A DNA stretch of 64,000 nucleotides, from NCBI GenBank assembly GCA_001603805.1, contig LUZY01000002.1, positions 186,001 to 250,000 on the forward strand. Reading direction: 5' to 3'. The notes beneath the pieces were generated by a model, which was given only the letters and a program-made list of their open reading frames with translations, ran no database searches and was not told the DNA's origin. Source of the stretch: Deferribacterales bacterium Deferri_01. Lineage in GTDB: Bacteria; Chrysiogenota; Deferribacteres; Deferribacterales; Geovibrionaceae. Each line of letters begins with the position of its first letter. Within the stretch, counting starts at the first letter, position 1. Shown here in pieces: positions 1-9,446 of the stretch. Made by a program: the position numbers and the translations under genes.

Positions 1-2
1 AT

Positions 3-860
3 TTTGAACCGGAGAAACATCTCTACATAATGGAAAAATACGGTGTAACCACCTTCTGCGCCCCCCCCACGGCTTACAGGATGATAATCCTGCAGGACCT
101 CGCCAAATACGATTTTACAAAGCTCCGTCACTCCGTAAGTGCAGGCGAGCCTCTTAACCCGGAAGTCATACGCATCTGGAAGGAAAATACAGGCACAACC
201 ATATACGACGGCTACGGACAGACAGAAACAGTGAACACCATAGCCAACTGCCCGGCTTTTGAAATACGCTTCGGCAGCATGGGCAAGCCGACTCCGGGAT
301 TTAATATTGATGTTGTTGATGATGACGGTCTGCCCATGCCCGCAGGAGAGACAGGACACATAGCCATAGAATGTTCATCAGGCCACCCTGTCGGGCTGTT
401 CCATGGATATTACAATGATGAGGAAAGCACAAAGGAAGCATTCCGAAACGGCTGGTATTTCACAGGAGATAAGGCTTACAAAGATGCCGATGGCTATTTC
501 TGGTTTGTGGGAAGATCTGATGATGTAATAAAAGCAAGCGGATACAGAGTCGGTCCGTTTGAAGTTGAAAGTGCTCTCCAGAGCCACGGCGCAGTTGCAG
601 AGAACGCAGTTGTCGGCTCTCCGGATCCGATCAGGGGAACAATAGTCAAGGCGTTTGTAGTGCTGAAAAAAGGCTATGAACCGTCGGCTGAACTTATTAA
701 ATCACTTCAGGAGCATGTTAAAAAAGAGACAGCTCCGTATAAATACCCCAGAGAAATCGAGTTTGTGGACTCACTGCCTAAAACCGTCAGCGGAAAAATC
801 CGCCGTGTTGATCTCAGGCAGAGAGAGGAAGCAAAACACGCTGATATGATTAAGGAATAG
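3..860 (+). CDS. acyl-CoA synthetase (AMP-forming), 3' part
   Basis: The frame is open back to base 3, so the gene starts outside the window and only its C-terminal ~285 residues are seen. Family signatures are clear: YDGYGQTET (adenylate-binding A5 region), YFTGDKAYKDADGYFWFVGR with its conserved Asp and Arg, the hinge region and GYRVGPFEVES, then the C-terminal PKTVSGKIRR loop with the catalytic Lys. The enzyme makes an acyl-adenylate from a carboxylic acid and ATP, then an acyl-CoA. The YDGYGQTET context is most like medium-chain or acetyl-CoA-synthetase-like members. Substrate cannot be told from this part. It runs towards the convergent metY gene. Confidence 0.9.
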   Translation, partial: FEPEKHLYIMEKYGVTTFCAPPTAYRMIILQDLAKYDFTKLRHSVSAGEPLNPEVIRIWKENTGTTIYDGYGQTETVNTIANCPAFEIRFGSMGKPTPGFNIDVVDDDGLPMPAGETGHIAIECSSGHPVGLFHGYYNDEESTKEAFRNGWYFTGDKAYKDADGYFWFVGRSDDVIKASGYRVGPFEVESALQSHGAVAENAVVGSPDPIRGTIVKAFVVLKKGYEPSAELIKSLQEHVKKETAPYKYPREIEFVDSLPKTVSGKIRRVDLRQREEAKHADMIKE

Positions 861-869
861 ATATTGCTG

Positions 870-956
870 TACACGCTCACGGCGGGCTGAACCCGCCTTC
901 GCTTCGCACGGCGCACTCCCGTCCTGGGGAGTGTTGGGAGTGTTGGGAGTGTTGGT
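870..956. repeat. two-hairpin repeat element, diverged copy, with 10-bp tandem tail
   Basis: The order is TACACGCTC, hairpin 1 (GGCGGG loop CCCGCC, 881-897), a fixed spacer TTCGCTTCGCACGGCG, and hairpin 2 (CACTCCC/GGGAGTG, 914-933). The two flanking constants match the tandem array at 9447-9879 while both stems differ in sequence yet stay paired. A 10-bp direct repeat (GTGTTGGGAG, about 2.5 copies, 931-956) follows. It sits between convergent genes and could also terminate transcription. Confidence 0.7.
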
Positions 957-957
957 T

Positions 958-2232
958 CTATATCTTTTCTAAAGCCTGCTCAAAGTCTTCTTTGATATCT
1001 TCGATGTGTTCAATGCCCACAGAGACACGGATAAGCTCGTCCGGTGAGCCAGCGGCTCTTCTGCCTTCGCTTGTGAGCTGCCTGTGGCTTGTGCTTGCCG
1101 GATGAGTAACCAGAGTGCGTACATCTGCAAAGTTCGCCACATGGTTAGCTATGGTGAGTGACTCTATAACCTTCACCGCAGCATCCAGACCGCCCTTAAC
1201 ACCAAAACTCAACACGCCGGAGCCATAACCTTTAAGATACTTATCTGCCCTTTCTTTATTTGGGCTGTCATTCAGGGAAGGATAATTAACCCACTCCACC
1301 TTTCCGTGACTGTTGAGGAATTCCGCAAGTGCTAGAGCGTTTTCCGAATGAGCCTTTATTCTTAAATGGAGGGTTTCAAGTCCCTGAAGTATATAAAACG
1401 AATTTTGCGGTGAGAGACACCCGCCTGCATCACGGAGCGCCTCAACACGCACCTTTACACCGAAAGCAGCCGCACCGAATGTTTCTGCAAACTTCAGCCC
1501 GTGATAGCTTGGGTTGGGTTCTGTAAATGACGGAAACCTGCCAGAACCCGCCCAGTCAAATGTTCCGAGATCAATAACAGCACCCCCCATTGAATTGGCG
1601 TGTCCGCCTATATATTTAGTAAGCGAATGTATGACGACATCAGCTCCGAAATCCTTGGGACGGCATAGAATGGGTGTTGCCTGCGTGTTGTCCACAATCA
1701 GCGGCAGTTTATGCTTCTTAGCTATCCTGCTCCATGCCTCAAAATCGGCAACATCGCATGAGGGATTGCTGACAGTTTCTATAAACAAAGCCTTTGTTCT
1801 TTCATTAATAGCTTTTTCCACGGCATCAAGGTCATACTGGTCAACAATATGCACTTTCACACCGAGGTTTCCGAGAAAATATGTAAAAAGGTTCACCGAA
1901 CCGCCGTATAGTCTGGATGATGAAACTATTTCATCGCCTGTTCCTGCTATGGTGCTTATTGCGGCGAACTCCGCAAAGTGCCCGGATGAGGTCACTACAG
2001 CGTGAGTTCCACCCTCAAGCAGGCAGAGCCTTTCCTCCAGAACAGCAGTGGTGGGGTTGGTTATGCGGGAGTATATATGCCCGAACTCTTTGAGGTCAAA
2101 AAGGTTTCTTGCATGCTCAATATCCCTGAACTGATAAGCGTTTGTCTGGTAAATGGGAACTGTGACCGAACCGTTGTGCTCTTCGGGCTTGTAGCCCCCT
2201 CTTACGGCTAATGTTTCCTGTCTGTGCGACAT
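958..2232 (-). CDS. metY: O-acetylhomoserine sulfhydrylase, PLP-dependent
   Basis: A Cys/Met-metabolism PLP enzyme of 424 aa that would make homocysteine from O-acetyl-homoserine and sulfide (or methionine with methanethiol). Visible features are RITNPTTAVLEERL, SSGHFAEFAAI, the PLP-Lys context HSLTKYIGGHAN and the C-terminal VTHPASTSHRQL, typical of the MetY/Met17 branch, which is longer than cystathionine lyases. I start it at the ATG at 2232 because AGGAGG lies 7 nt upstream; a longer in-frame extension has no such site. No SAM riboswitch was recognised upstream. Confidence 0.92.
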   Translation of the reverse strand: MSHRQETLAVRGGYKPEEHNGSVTVPIYQTNAYQFRDIEHARNLFDLKEFGHIYSRITNPTTAVLEERLCLLEGGTHAVVTSSGHFAEFAAISTIAGTGDEIVSSSRLYGGSVNLFTYFLGNLGVKVHIVDQYDLDAVEKAINERTKALFIETVSNPSCDVADFEAWSRIAKKHKLPLIVDNTQATPILCRPKDFGADVVIHSLTKYIGGHANSMGGAVIDLGTFDWAGSGRFPSFTEPNPSYHGLKFAETFGAAAFGVKVRVEALRDAGGCLSPQNSFYILQGLETLHLRIKAHSENALALAEFLNSHGKVEWVNYPSLNDSPNKERADKYLKGYGSGVLSFGVKGGLDAAVKVIESLTIANHVANFADVRTLVTHPASTSHRQLTSEGRRAAGSPDELIRVSVGIEHIEDIKEDFEQALEKI

Positions 2233-2377
2233 AGCTTCCTCCTGAGATGGGGGATTTTCTGAAAAAACGGCTCTCAAAACCGTGCTGTATAATGTTATTT
2301 CGGAACAGGATAAACTATACACTCATAATGTCAAGATAAAACCTATAGATTTACTATGCTTTGCTTTTTTAAATTCA

Positions 2378-2405
2378 TTGAAAAGCACGAGAATAAGGCT
2401 ATAAT
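2378..2405 (+). promoter_or_regulatory. sigma-70 type promoter for the Cache/EAL gene
   Basis: TTGAAA, a 16-bp spacer and a perfect TATAAT lie 30 bp before the start codon of the downstream gene. AAAGGT serves as a weak Shine-Dalgarno. Confidence 0.6.
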
Positions 2406-2435
2406 ACTTTATAAGTTATAGACAAAGGTAAAAAT

Positions 2436-5171
2436 ATGATAAACGGCAAACCAAGAATTTCTGTAACAACCCTCAACATACTTAATGTGCTGTTTATATC
2501 CCTTTCTTTCGTTTTTGTTACTTTTTACTTCATATTTTATCAAGCAGATAAAGAATTTGAAGCGCAAATTACAAATGTGCGGGAACGTTTTGTCGAAAAC
2601 CAGAAAGTAAATATAAAAACAGAAATCAGCCGTGCTGAAAGTAAAATAGCCAGCCTGCGCTTTATGCGCAATGAAGCTCTAAAGTCAGAGCTGAAAAACA
2701 GAACTGAAAACGCTGAAGCAATAATAAAAGAGCTTTATAGGGCAAATGCCGAAGCAAAAGTGATTAACGACACCTTAAACGCAATTAAATGGGACAACGG
2801 CACAGGGTATTACTTTGTATTTAATGAGGCGGGCATATTCACATTCCACGGAAGCAATAAAACGCTTACCGGCACGGATATAAGCGAGATAACTCTGAAC
2901 AATTCAGAGCTTGGGAATTTCCTTTCTGTCCTCCGCAAGGAAGGAGAGTCTTTCGGGACTTACAACTGGACAAAGCCTGACAGCAGCCCAACTGATCTTT
3001 ACCCGAAAATTGCCTACGCAAAACACATACCGGAAATGGGGTTGTATGTTGTAGCTGCATCATATACTGAATATCAGGAAAAATCCCTTCAGGAATATAT
3101 TCTCAAACTGTTCAGCGAGGAGCGGTTCGGCTACAACAATTACGGATATTTCTTCATAATGGACAAAGATTTCAATATGCTTATGCACCCAGTCAATAAA
3201 TCTCTTGATGGCAAAAGTGTATTTGAAATAATGGATGCGGAAGGGGTAAATCTGGGAGAACTCTTCTCAAAGGCAGTGATGCAAAACAGCGCCGGCTACG
3301 TAACATATCTGTGGAACACCCCTACAAGCATTGAACCGGAAGAAAAAACCGCTTTTCTTAAAATGATCCCTGACTGGCAGTGGACAATTGTCACAGGGTT
3401 TTACTCAAGCGACTTTGATACATACATTGATCATCAGCGTGAAACTCTTAGAATACAGTTCCTTGATGATCTTTTTAAAATTATAGCCATTCTGCTGATC
3501 ATCCTTCTGATAACTACACTTATAAGCATTTATATCAACGTATACATCAGGAGAATAGAAAAAAGCCGTCTCCGTGAGATGAATATGCTTGAGCAGTACA
3601 AGCTTGTTCTTGATGCTTCTTCCATTGTTTCAAAGACCGATCCGCAGGGGCGTATAAACTATGTTAATGATAAGTTCTGTACAACTACCATGTATTCAAA
3701 AGACGATGTAATAGGCAGATCTCACAACATAGAGCGTCACCCTGCCACGCCGAGAGAGACATTCCGCAAGCTATGGGAAACGATAAGCAGCGGCAGAGTG
3801 TGGCACGGAGTGCTTAAAAACAGAAGGGCCGACGGCACAAGCTATTACAAGAGCGCAACCATAATCCCGCTCAAGGATGAAAACGGAAATATCATAGAAT
3901 ATATCTCCTCCGGTCATGATATCACTGAGTTAATAGAAAAAAGAGACAGGCTTGAAAACATCTTCAACACGGATATTCTCACAGGGCTGGGCAGCAGAAT
4001 GAAGCTTCTTGCTGATCTTGAAAAAAGCACATCACCGGCAGTTGCCCTGCTTGATATAGACAGCTTCAGCAGTATAAACGACCACTACGGCAATGAAAAA
4101 GGGGACGACGTAATACGTGAGGTCGGCTCTGGTATTTTCCGCAGACTGAGCAGAAAGCCTTACTCTTTCTACAGAGTCAATGCTGACACTTTTGCCGTAG
4201 CTGCTGACGGAGCAGACCTTGAAGCCTTCAAAAACGACATCAGGCAAACGCAGAGAAACATAGCGTCCCACGGTGTAAAAATCGGCTCGGAAGAAATACC
4301 AGTGACACTAAGATGCGGTTTTGCATCAGGCAGCAGAGATGTTCTGGCATATGCCGACATGGCTCTTAACAACAGCAAGATAAGAAACCTTGAATTCTAT
4401 GCCTATGATCCGGCGGACAGTCAGATGTCCGAAAATTACAGCAGAAATATTGCAACTCTTAAAAGCATCTATTCCGCAATCAGGGACGACAAAATATTCC
4501 CTGTTTTCCAGCCGATATACAATATCGCAAACGGCAGGATAGAAAAATATGAATGCCTCATGAGGGCGGAGGCTGAAAACGGTGAAATACTTATGCCGGG
4601 CGATTTTATTGAAATAAGCAAAAAAACACGCATATACCCTCGTCTAACACTGATAATTATAGAAAAGTCTGTGCAGAAATTCAAAAACCTGCCCTATGAG
4701 TTTTCAATTAATCTCACAATAGAAGACCTTATGAATGATGAAACAATGGAATACCTTGTCACATACGCAAAAAGTCATGATGTGCTTAACAGACTTGTGG
4801 TTGAGATTGTGGAAACTGAGGAGCTGAAAGGTTTTGAAGAGGTTCTCACTCTGTTGAAGGAGCTGAAGAATCAGGGAGTAAAAATAGCCATTGACGATTT
4901 CGGCTCCGGTTATTCTAACTTCGAGTACCTTATCCAGATGAACGCAGACTATGTGAAGATAGACGCAGGCATAATGAAGCATGTGCTTAAGGACGAGCGT
5001 GCAACGGAAATTGTACGCTCTATAGTCACTTTTGCAAGGCAGACAGGAGTAAAAACCATTGCAGAGTTCATAAGCAGTCAGGAGCTTCTGGATGCTGCCG
5101 CCTCCCTTGGAGTGGACTACGCACAGGGCTACCACATAGGTAAGCCGGAAAAAGAGCTTATTGACAGTTAA
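2436..5171 (+). CDS. membrane Cache-PAS-GGDEF(degenerate)-EAL signalling protein
   Basis: A 911-aa inner-membrane protein. Order: TM helix (residues ~10-35), a periplasmic sensor with tandem single-Cache units (~50-330; the two repeats share DNGTGYYFVF and NNYGYFFIM type motifs), TM helix (~345-370), PAS (~385-505), GGDEF-like (~510-650) and EAL (~670-910). The GGDEF signature reads NADTF, so cyclase activity is unlikely. The EAL side keeps the expected acidic, Asn and Lys residues (ECLMRAE, INLT, EIVETEE, IDDFG, VKID, TIAEF, QGY), so it is probably a c-di-GMP phosphodiesterase controlled by a periplasmic ligand. Its stop overlaps the convergent SDR gene by 3 bp. Confidence 0.9.
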   Translation: MINGKPRISVTTLNILNVLFISLSFVFVTFYFIFYQADKEFEAQITNVRERFVENQKVNIKTEISRAESKIASLRFMRNEALKSELKNRTENAEAIIKELYRANAEAKVINDTLNAIKWDNGTGYYFVFNEAGIFTFHGSNKTLTGTDISEITLNNSELGNFLSVLRKEGESFGTYNWTKPDSSPTDLYPKIAYAKHIPEMGLYVVAASYTEYQEKSLQEYILKLFSEERFGYNNYGYFFIMDKDFNMLMHPVNKSLDGKSVFEIMDAEGVNLGELFSKAVMQNSAGYVTYLWNTPTSIEPEEKTAFLKMIPDWQWTIVTGFYSSDFDTYIDHQRETLRIQFLDDLFKIIAILLIILLITTLISIYINVYIRRIEKSRLREMNMLEQYKLVLDASSIVSKTDPQGRINYVNDKFCTTTMYSKDDVIGRSHNIERHPATPRETFRKLWETISSGRVWHGVLKNRRADGTSYYKSATIIPLKDENGNIIEYISSGHDITELIEKRDRLENIFNTDILTGLGSRMKLLADLEKSTSPAVALLDIDSFSSINDHYGNEKGDDVIREVGSGIFRRLSRKPYSFYRVNADTFAVAADGADLEAFKNDIRQTQRNIASHGVKIGSEEIPVTLRCGFASGSRDVLAYADMALNNSKIRNLEFYAYDPADSQMSENYSRNIATLKSIYSAIRDDKIFPVFQPIYNIANGRIEKYECLMRAEAENGEILMPGDFIEISKKTRIYPRLTLIIIEKSVQKFKNLPYEFSINLTIEDLMNDETMEYLVTYAKSHDVLNRLVVEIVETEELKGFEEVLTLLKELKNQGVKIAIDDFGSGYSNFEYLIQMNADYVKIDAGIMKHVLKDERATEIVRSIVTFARQTGVKTIAEFISSQELLDAAASLGVDYAQGYHIGKPEKELIDS

Positions 5172-5890
5172 TCTTCGTATATCATCTTAACAGTCATTCC
5201 GCCGTCTGCTGTAAAGTTTTGTCCGGTAATAAACTCTGCCTCTTTTGATGCGAGATAATAAGCCAGCGACGCTATATCCTCCCCTTTACCGACTCTGCCA
5301 GCAGGATGCTGCGCATGATCCGCTTCCGTAGTATCCCAGCCTGAAACATTTATCCATCCGGGGCTTATGCTGTTAACTCTGATTTCAGGTCCCAGACTTA
5401 CCGCAGCAGCATGGGTAAAAGCAAGAAGACCGCCTTTGGAAGCTGCATAGCTTTCGGAATTTTTTTCTGACTGCAAAGCTCTTGTGGATGCCATATTAAT
5501 TACGCTTCCGCAGTTTTTACGCAAAAATGGCACACAGTGTTTTGTCATAAGAAATGCTCCGGTCAGGTTAACGCTTATTATCCTGTTCCAATGTTCAAGG
5601 CTAAGTTTATCCAGGGGGGCTGCGTAGGGGCTGGCGATTCCCGCATTATTAATCAGTGCATCTATCCTTCCGAATCGCCCGGAACATTTCTCCACTGCGG
5701 AGCGCACGCTGTCTTCATCTGCAACATCAGTAACGGCAAAGGCGCTGCCCCTTACTCTGTCTGATGCGCTAATGCAGGCGTTTTCATTGATATCTGCTAT
5801 AAAAACCGACCAGCCTTTTTCAGCAAAATACAAAGCGCAGGCAAGCCCTATCCCCTGCGCTCCTCCGGTTATTAACACACATTCCTGCAT
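5168..5890 (-). CDS. short-chain dehydrogenase/reductase (SDR)
   Basis: A 240-aa classical SDR with cofactor motif TGGAQGIG, NNAG, the catalytic Ser in INMAS and YAASK as the Tyr-x3-Lys pair. An acidic residue at the end of beta-2 (IADIN) favours NAD(H). The start is set by GGGAGG 8 nt before the ATG; 24 extra in-frame codons upstream lack a site. The substrate is unknown and there is no operon partner. Confidence 0.88.
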   Translation of the reverse strand: MQECVLITGGAQGIGLACALYFAEKGWSVFIADINENACISASDRVRGSAFAVTDVADEDSVRSAVEKCSGRFGRIDALINNAGIASPYAAPLDKLSLEHWNRIISVNLTGAFLMTKHCVPFLRKNCGSVINMASTRALQSEKNSESYAASKGGLLAFTHAAAVSLGPEIRVNSISPGWINVSGWDTTEADHAQHPAGRVGKGEDIASLAYYLASKEAEFITGQNFTADGGMTVKMIYED

Positions 5891-6025
5891 AAAAGCCTCC
5901 CGAAAATGAATTATTGTGTCCTGACGTTGTCCTGTTTTTGTAAAATTATGCCGCCGAAGCAAAAAAAACAGGAATTGTCTTCAAAAATAATATAATATAC
6001 CCGACATAATATCAGGAGAGCTTTT

Positions 6026-6889
6026 ATGAAAAAATACACAGTATTATTAGTATTTCTGCTGACACTCCCCGCACTTGGAGCGGAAATAGGCTTTAACAGT
6101 GGCTTTACCAGCCCTGATGATCTGGGCGCTTCATACTACGGAGCGGATGTTTCGGAAACAATTGACATCCCGGATAATCACAAACTAAAGCTCACAGCGG
6201 ATTACAGGATAATCGATTTCAGCGATGCTGAAGGCTTCATGCCTGATACTCTTACTCAGAGCAGCCTTGGGCTGAATATAACCGGACCGGAATATCTGGT
6301 TTTTGCTAAGGCCGGTGTTGCAAGTGACGAACCTTTTGAAGAATCGGACGGTTATTTCGCCAGTGTTGCTGTTGCAAAAAATGTCTATGAGAACGGTCCT
6401 CACAGATTTTATCTGGGGCTTGCAGCATCGAATAAAGAAATTTTAAGCGACCTTTATATTATACCCACAGTAGGATACTCTTACACATCTCCGAACCTGT
6501 ATTTTCTTGCCGGAACATTAAATATGATCAAATGGAAACCTGCCGAAAAAGTCAGCTTTGAAGCATCAATAAATATTCTCGGGCAGGGAAAGGTTAAAGC
6601 CACATACCAGTGGACTGACAGTTTCAGGACATCACTTGTTTATGCAAACAATAAAGACACTTACTACCTCGGCGAAGACTATCCGGAGGATTCTGAACTC
6701 AAAATAAGAATAGCCTCTGTCAGCCTTGAAGCAGAAAAAGACATATACGATTATGCTAAACTTGTACTCTCAGCAGGAATGATCACAAGCGCAAGATACC
6801 AGATTCTTGATGACGATGATGAAGTTCTGAACGATAAAAAAATAAATTCCGGTGCGACAGGCAGCGCAGAACTGCGTATAATGTTTTAG
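6026..6889 (+). CDS. putative outer-membrane beta-barrel protein, unknown function
   Basis: A 287-aa protein with a clear Sec signal peptide (MKKYTVLLVFLLTLPALGA, cleavage after the AxGA). The rest alternates polar and aromatic/hydrophobic residues in strand-length stretches and ends in Phe (ELRIMF), as many outer-membrane barrels do. Two internal stretches (YFASVAVAKNVYE, LYFLAGTLNMIKW) look like barrel strands. A GGAGAG site precedes the ATG. The next gene starts 8 bp after its stop, so the two are probably cotranscribed. I do not recognise the family. Confidence 0.65.
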   Translation: MKKYTVLLVFLLTLPALGAEIGFNSGFTSPDDLGASYYGADVSETIDIPDNHKLKLTADYRIIDFSDAEGFMPDTLTQSSLGLNITGPEYLVFAKAGVASDEPFEESDGYFASVAVAKNVYENGPHRFYLGLAASNKEILSDLYIIPTVGYSYTSPNLYFLAGTLNMIKWKPAEKVSFEASINILGQGKVKATYQWTDSFRTSLVYANNKDTYYLGEDYPEDSELKIRIASVSLEAEKDIYDYAKLVLSAGMITSARYQILDDDDEVLNDKKINSGATGSAELRIMF

Positions 6890-6897
6890 GAGGCGCC

Positions 6898-7581
6898 ATG
6901 GAATTCTACCGCATACTCGCAAAGGCTTATGATGAGGTTTTCCCGTTTTCAGATACCACCTTCGGCTTTCTTAAACAATATGCCGGAGATGAAGTCCTCG
7001 ACATAGGCTGTGCCACAGGAGCCTACGTGAGAAAATTTCACGAAGAAGACTTCACAGCAGAAGGCATTGAGTATGTGCCGGAACTTATCAGCTACTCAGA
7101 AAATGTGTCCGTGGGCGATATGCGCAGTCTGCCTGCTGGTTTTGACGGCAGATTTTCCCTTGTATACTGCATAGGGAACACACTTGCCCACTGCGCAGAT
7201 CCCAAAGATGCGGAAGAGATACTGAAAGGCTTCGCCCGTACACTGAAAAAGGGCGGCAAGGCAGTAATACAGATACTGAACTACACCCGGATACTGAAAA
7301 ACCGCCCGGCGGGACTCCCTTCCATAGAAACAGGTTCCGTCAGCTTCCGCAGAGATTACGTATACAACGAAAAAAACATAGAATTCATAGGAACATTAAC
7401 CGCAGGCGGAGAGACATTCTCTTCGTCTGTCCTTCTTTATCCCCTTACTCACAAAGAACTTACAGAGGCGGCTGCGAAGGCCGGCTTTGCTTCATGCGTC
7501 CTTTACGGTGATTTCAGCGGAACAGCATTTCAAGAGAATGAAAGCTTTATGCTTGTCAGCGTTCTTTCAAAAAAGGATTAA
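6898..7581 (+). CDS. class I SAM-dependent methyltransferase
   Basis: A 227-aa enzyme with SAM motif I VLDIGCATGAYVRKF (residues ~32-46), an acidic motif II region (GIEYVPEL) and the post-motif SLVYCIGNTLAHC. AGGAGG precedes the ATG by 4-5 nt. The methyl acceptor cannot be read from the sequence. Small-molecule methyltransferases of the Methyltransf_25/11 type look like this. It sits 8 bp after a putative beta-barrel gene. Confidence 0.85.
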   Translation: MEFYRILAKAYDEVFPFSDTTFGFLKQYAGDEVLDIGCATGAYVRKFHEEDFTAEGIEYVPELISYSENVSVGDMRSLPAGFDGRFSLVYCIGNTLAHCADPKDAEEILKGFARTLKKGGKAVIQILNYTRILKNRPAGLPSIETGSVSFRRDYVYNEKNIEFIGTLTAGGETFSSSVLLYPLTHKELTEAAAKAGFASCVLYGDFSGTAFQENESFMLVSVLSKKD

Positions 7582-7632
7582 GTTTTATTACCATCAGTTC
7601 GTTAGGAAGACTTTTCAAAAAAGTTTTATTCC

Positions 7633-7694
7633 TGTCTCATGTTAAGGTTGTCAAAAATGTCATATTACGGTTATATTCCTGTCAGATTCTTGTC
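7633..7694 (+). promoter_or_regulatory. possible Pho-box-like TGTC repeats
   Basis: Four or five TGTC half-sites occur just upstream of the phosphate cotransporter gene (7633, 7649, 7658, 7680, 7691). Those at 7658, 7680 and 7691 are spaced by 22 and 11 bp, the 11-bp register of PhoB repeats. The match to a full Pho box is partial, so this is a suggestion only. Confidence 0.3.
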
Positions 7695-7711
7695 GGCGGG
7701 AGGAATATCCA

Positions 7712-9379
7712 GTGGCATCATCAGATTGGTTTAACCTGATTTCGGGACTGTTCGGAGGTCTCGGTCTTTTTATATTCGGCATGAAACTCATGTCCGAGGC
7801 TCTTCAGAAATCCGCAGGGCAGGGACTCAAAAAAGCCCTCGAAAAGCTCACAAGCAACAGATTTGTAGGCACATTTGTAGGGCTCGTAGTCACTGCGATT
7901 ATCCAAAGTTCATCTGCCACAACCGTAATGGTAGTGGGGTTTGTAAACGCCGGCTTAATGAATCTTTCTCAGGCAATCAGCGTTGTACTCGGCGCAAACC
8001 TCGGCACAACAGTCACTGCCCAGCTCATTGCATTTGACATACACGCACTCGCCCTCCCCGCCATTGCCATCGGTATGATACTTAAAATGTTCTCTAAGGA
8101 TGTTACCAAACAGTATTGGGGCGAAATTCTGCTCGGATTCGGTATGCTTTTCATTGGCATGGAAATAATGAAGGACGGCTTCGTTCCCTTACGCAAAACA
8201 GACGGCTTCAGGGACATGTTTGTCTATTTCTCAAGCAACCCTGTTCTTGCTGTGGCTGCGGGAGCATTCCTTACAGTTATTGTTCAGAGTTCATCTGCTA
8301 CCATAGGTATAACAATAGCCCTTGCGACAACAGGTTTGATAGATTTTTACGGTGCCTGTGCCCTTGTTCTGGGCGAAAATATAGGAACAACAATAACCGC
8401 CAACCTCGCTGCCATAGGCACAAACAGAACAGCGAAGCAGGCTGCTTTTGCGCATTTCCTCATAAATTTTCTCGGCGTTGTATATATGCTGTTCATTTTG
8501 AAATATCTGGTGGAGTTTGTAAATTTCCTCACTCCCAACGATGCAGACTTCGTGGCGGCGGATGGTTCCAAACCTTATATCGCACGCCACATAGCGAACC
8601 TCCACACCATGTTTAATATGATAAATCTTGTTATTTTCCTACCGTTTATACAATATCTTGCCAAAATCTGTGAAGTAATGGTCAAACCGGATAAGCCGGA
8701 TGAAAACCGGATGGTTCGTCTGAGTGATAACATTATGAGTACCCCTGCCATAGCCGTTGAGCAGGCAAAAAGAGAGGTTCTCCGCATGTCCGGTTATGCA
8801 GGGAATATGGTCGAGGCAACCAGAAAATACCTTGTAAGCGGAGACGAGTCGGAACTGGGAAATGTTAAAACCTGTGAAGGCTACCTGGATACCTTTGACA
8901 AGGAGATCTCCGCCTTTCTTGTTAAGCTATCCATGAAAAACATCAGCCAGAACTCCGCCTCACAGATCAACAGAATGCACCATATCGTCCATAATCTCGA
9001 AAAAATCGGTGATTACTCCGAAAGTATCTTCAATTCTATCAAGAAAATTAAGAAGAAACAGATTGTCTTCTCCCCTGAAGCAAATGAAGAGCTGAGAAAC
9101 ATTTATGAAGTTGTTGAAAGATTCTACAAACAGACAATGGAATGTTTCGTCAACGGCAGCAACAATATTGACACTGAAGATGAAGATATAATAGACAGCA
9201 TGAGAAAACGCTTTAAAAAGAACCATGTGAAGAGACTCAACGCCAATGAATGCACCATTGACGCAGGGCTTATCTATGTTGATATACTGAACTGTCTTGA
9301 AAAAATTGGCGACCACACATTCAACATAGCGCAGGTTCTGATGACAAGCGAGAGCGCACCCATCAGCAGACCGCACTGA
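7712..9379 (+). CDS. Na+/phosphate cotransporter (NptA/PNaS family) with PhoU-like tail
   Basis: A 555-aa inner-membrane protein. The first ~310 residues hold the two inverted Na/Pi cotransporter repeats with their QSSSA signatures (QSSSATTVMVVG and QSSSATIGITIA) and GANLGTT/GENIGTT. Residues ~345-545 are helical and PhoU-like (HHIVHNLEKIGDYSESI, LNCLEKIGDHTFNIA), a common fusion in bacterial family members. It starts at GTG, 8 nt after GGGAGG. It probably imports phosphate with sodium. A PhoR-like kinase lies convergently downstream, which fits phosphate control. Confidence 0.9.
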   Translation: MASSDWFNLISGLFGGLGLFIFGMKLMSEALQKSAGQGLKKALEKLTSNRFVGTFVGLVVTAIIQSSSATTVMVVGFVNAGLMNLSQAISVVLGANLGTTVTAQLIAFDIHALALPAIAIGMILKMFSKDVTKQYWGEILLGFGMLFIGMEIMKDGFVPLRKTDGFRDMFVYFSSNPVLAVAAGAFLTVIVQSSSATIGITIALATTGLIDFYGACALVLGENIGTTITANLAAIGTNRTAKQAAFAHFLINFLGVVYMLFILKYLVEFVNFLTPNDADFVAADGSKPYIARHIANLHTMFNMINLVIFLPFIQYLAKICEVMVKPDKPDENRMVRLSDNIMSTPAIAVEQAKREVLRMSGYAGNMVEATRKYLVSGDESELGNVKTCEGYLDTFDKEISAFLVKLSMKNISQNSASQINRMHHIVHNLEKIGDYSESIFNSIKKIKKKQIVFSPEANEELRNIYEVVERFYKQTMECFVNGSNNIDTEDEDIIDSMRKRFKKNHVKRLNANECTIDAGLIYVDILNCLEKIGDHTFNIAQVLMTSESAPISRPH

Positions 9380-9446
9380 CATAATCAGGATAAAAAGCAC
9401 ACTCTGTATTTATAATCCGTAATTTTCCTTCCATGGAAATTTTGGA

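Noticed and set aside
2233-2435. SAM riboswitch upstream of metY
   Set aside because: None of the S-box core motifs were seen on the minus strand.
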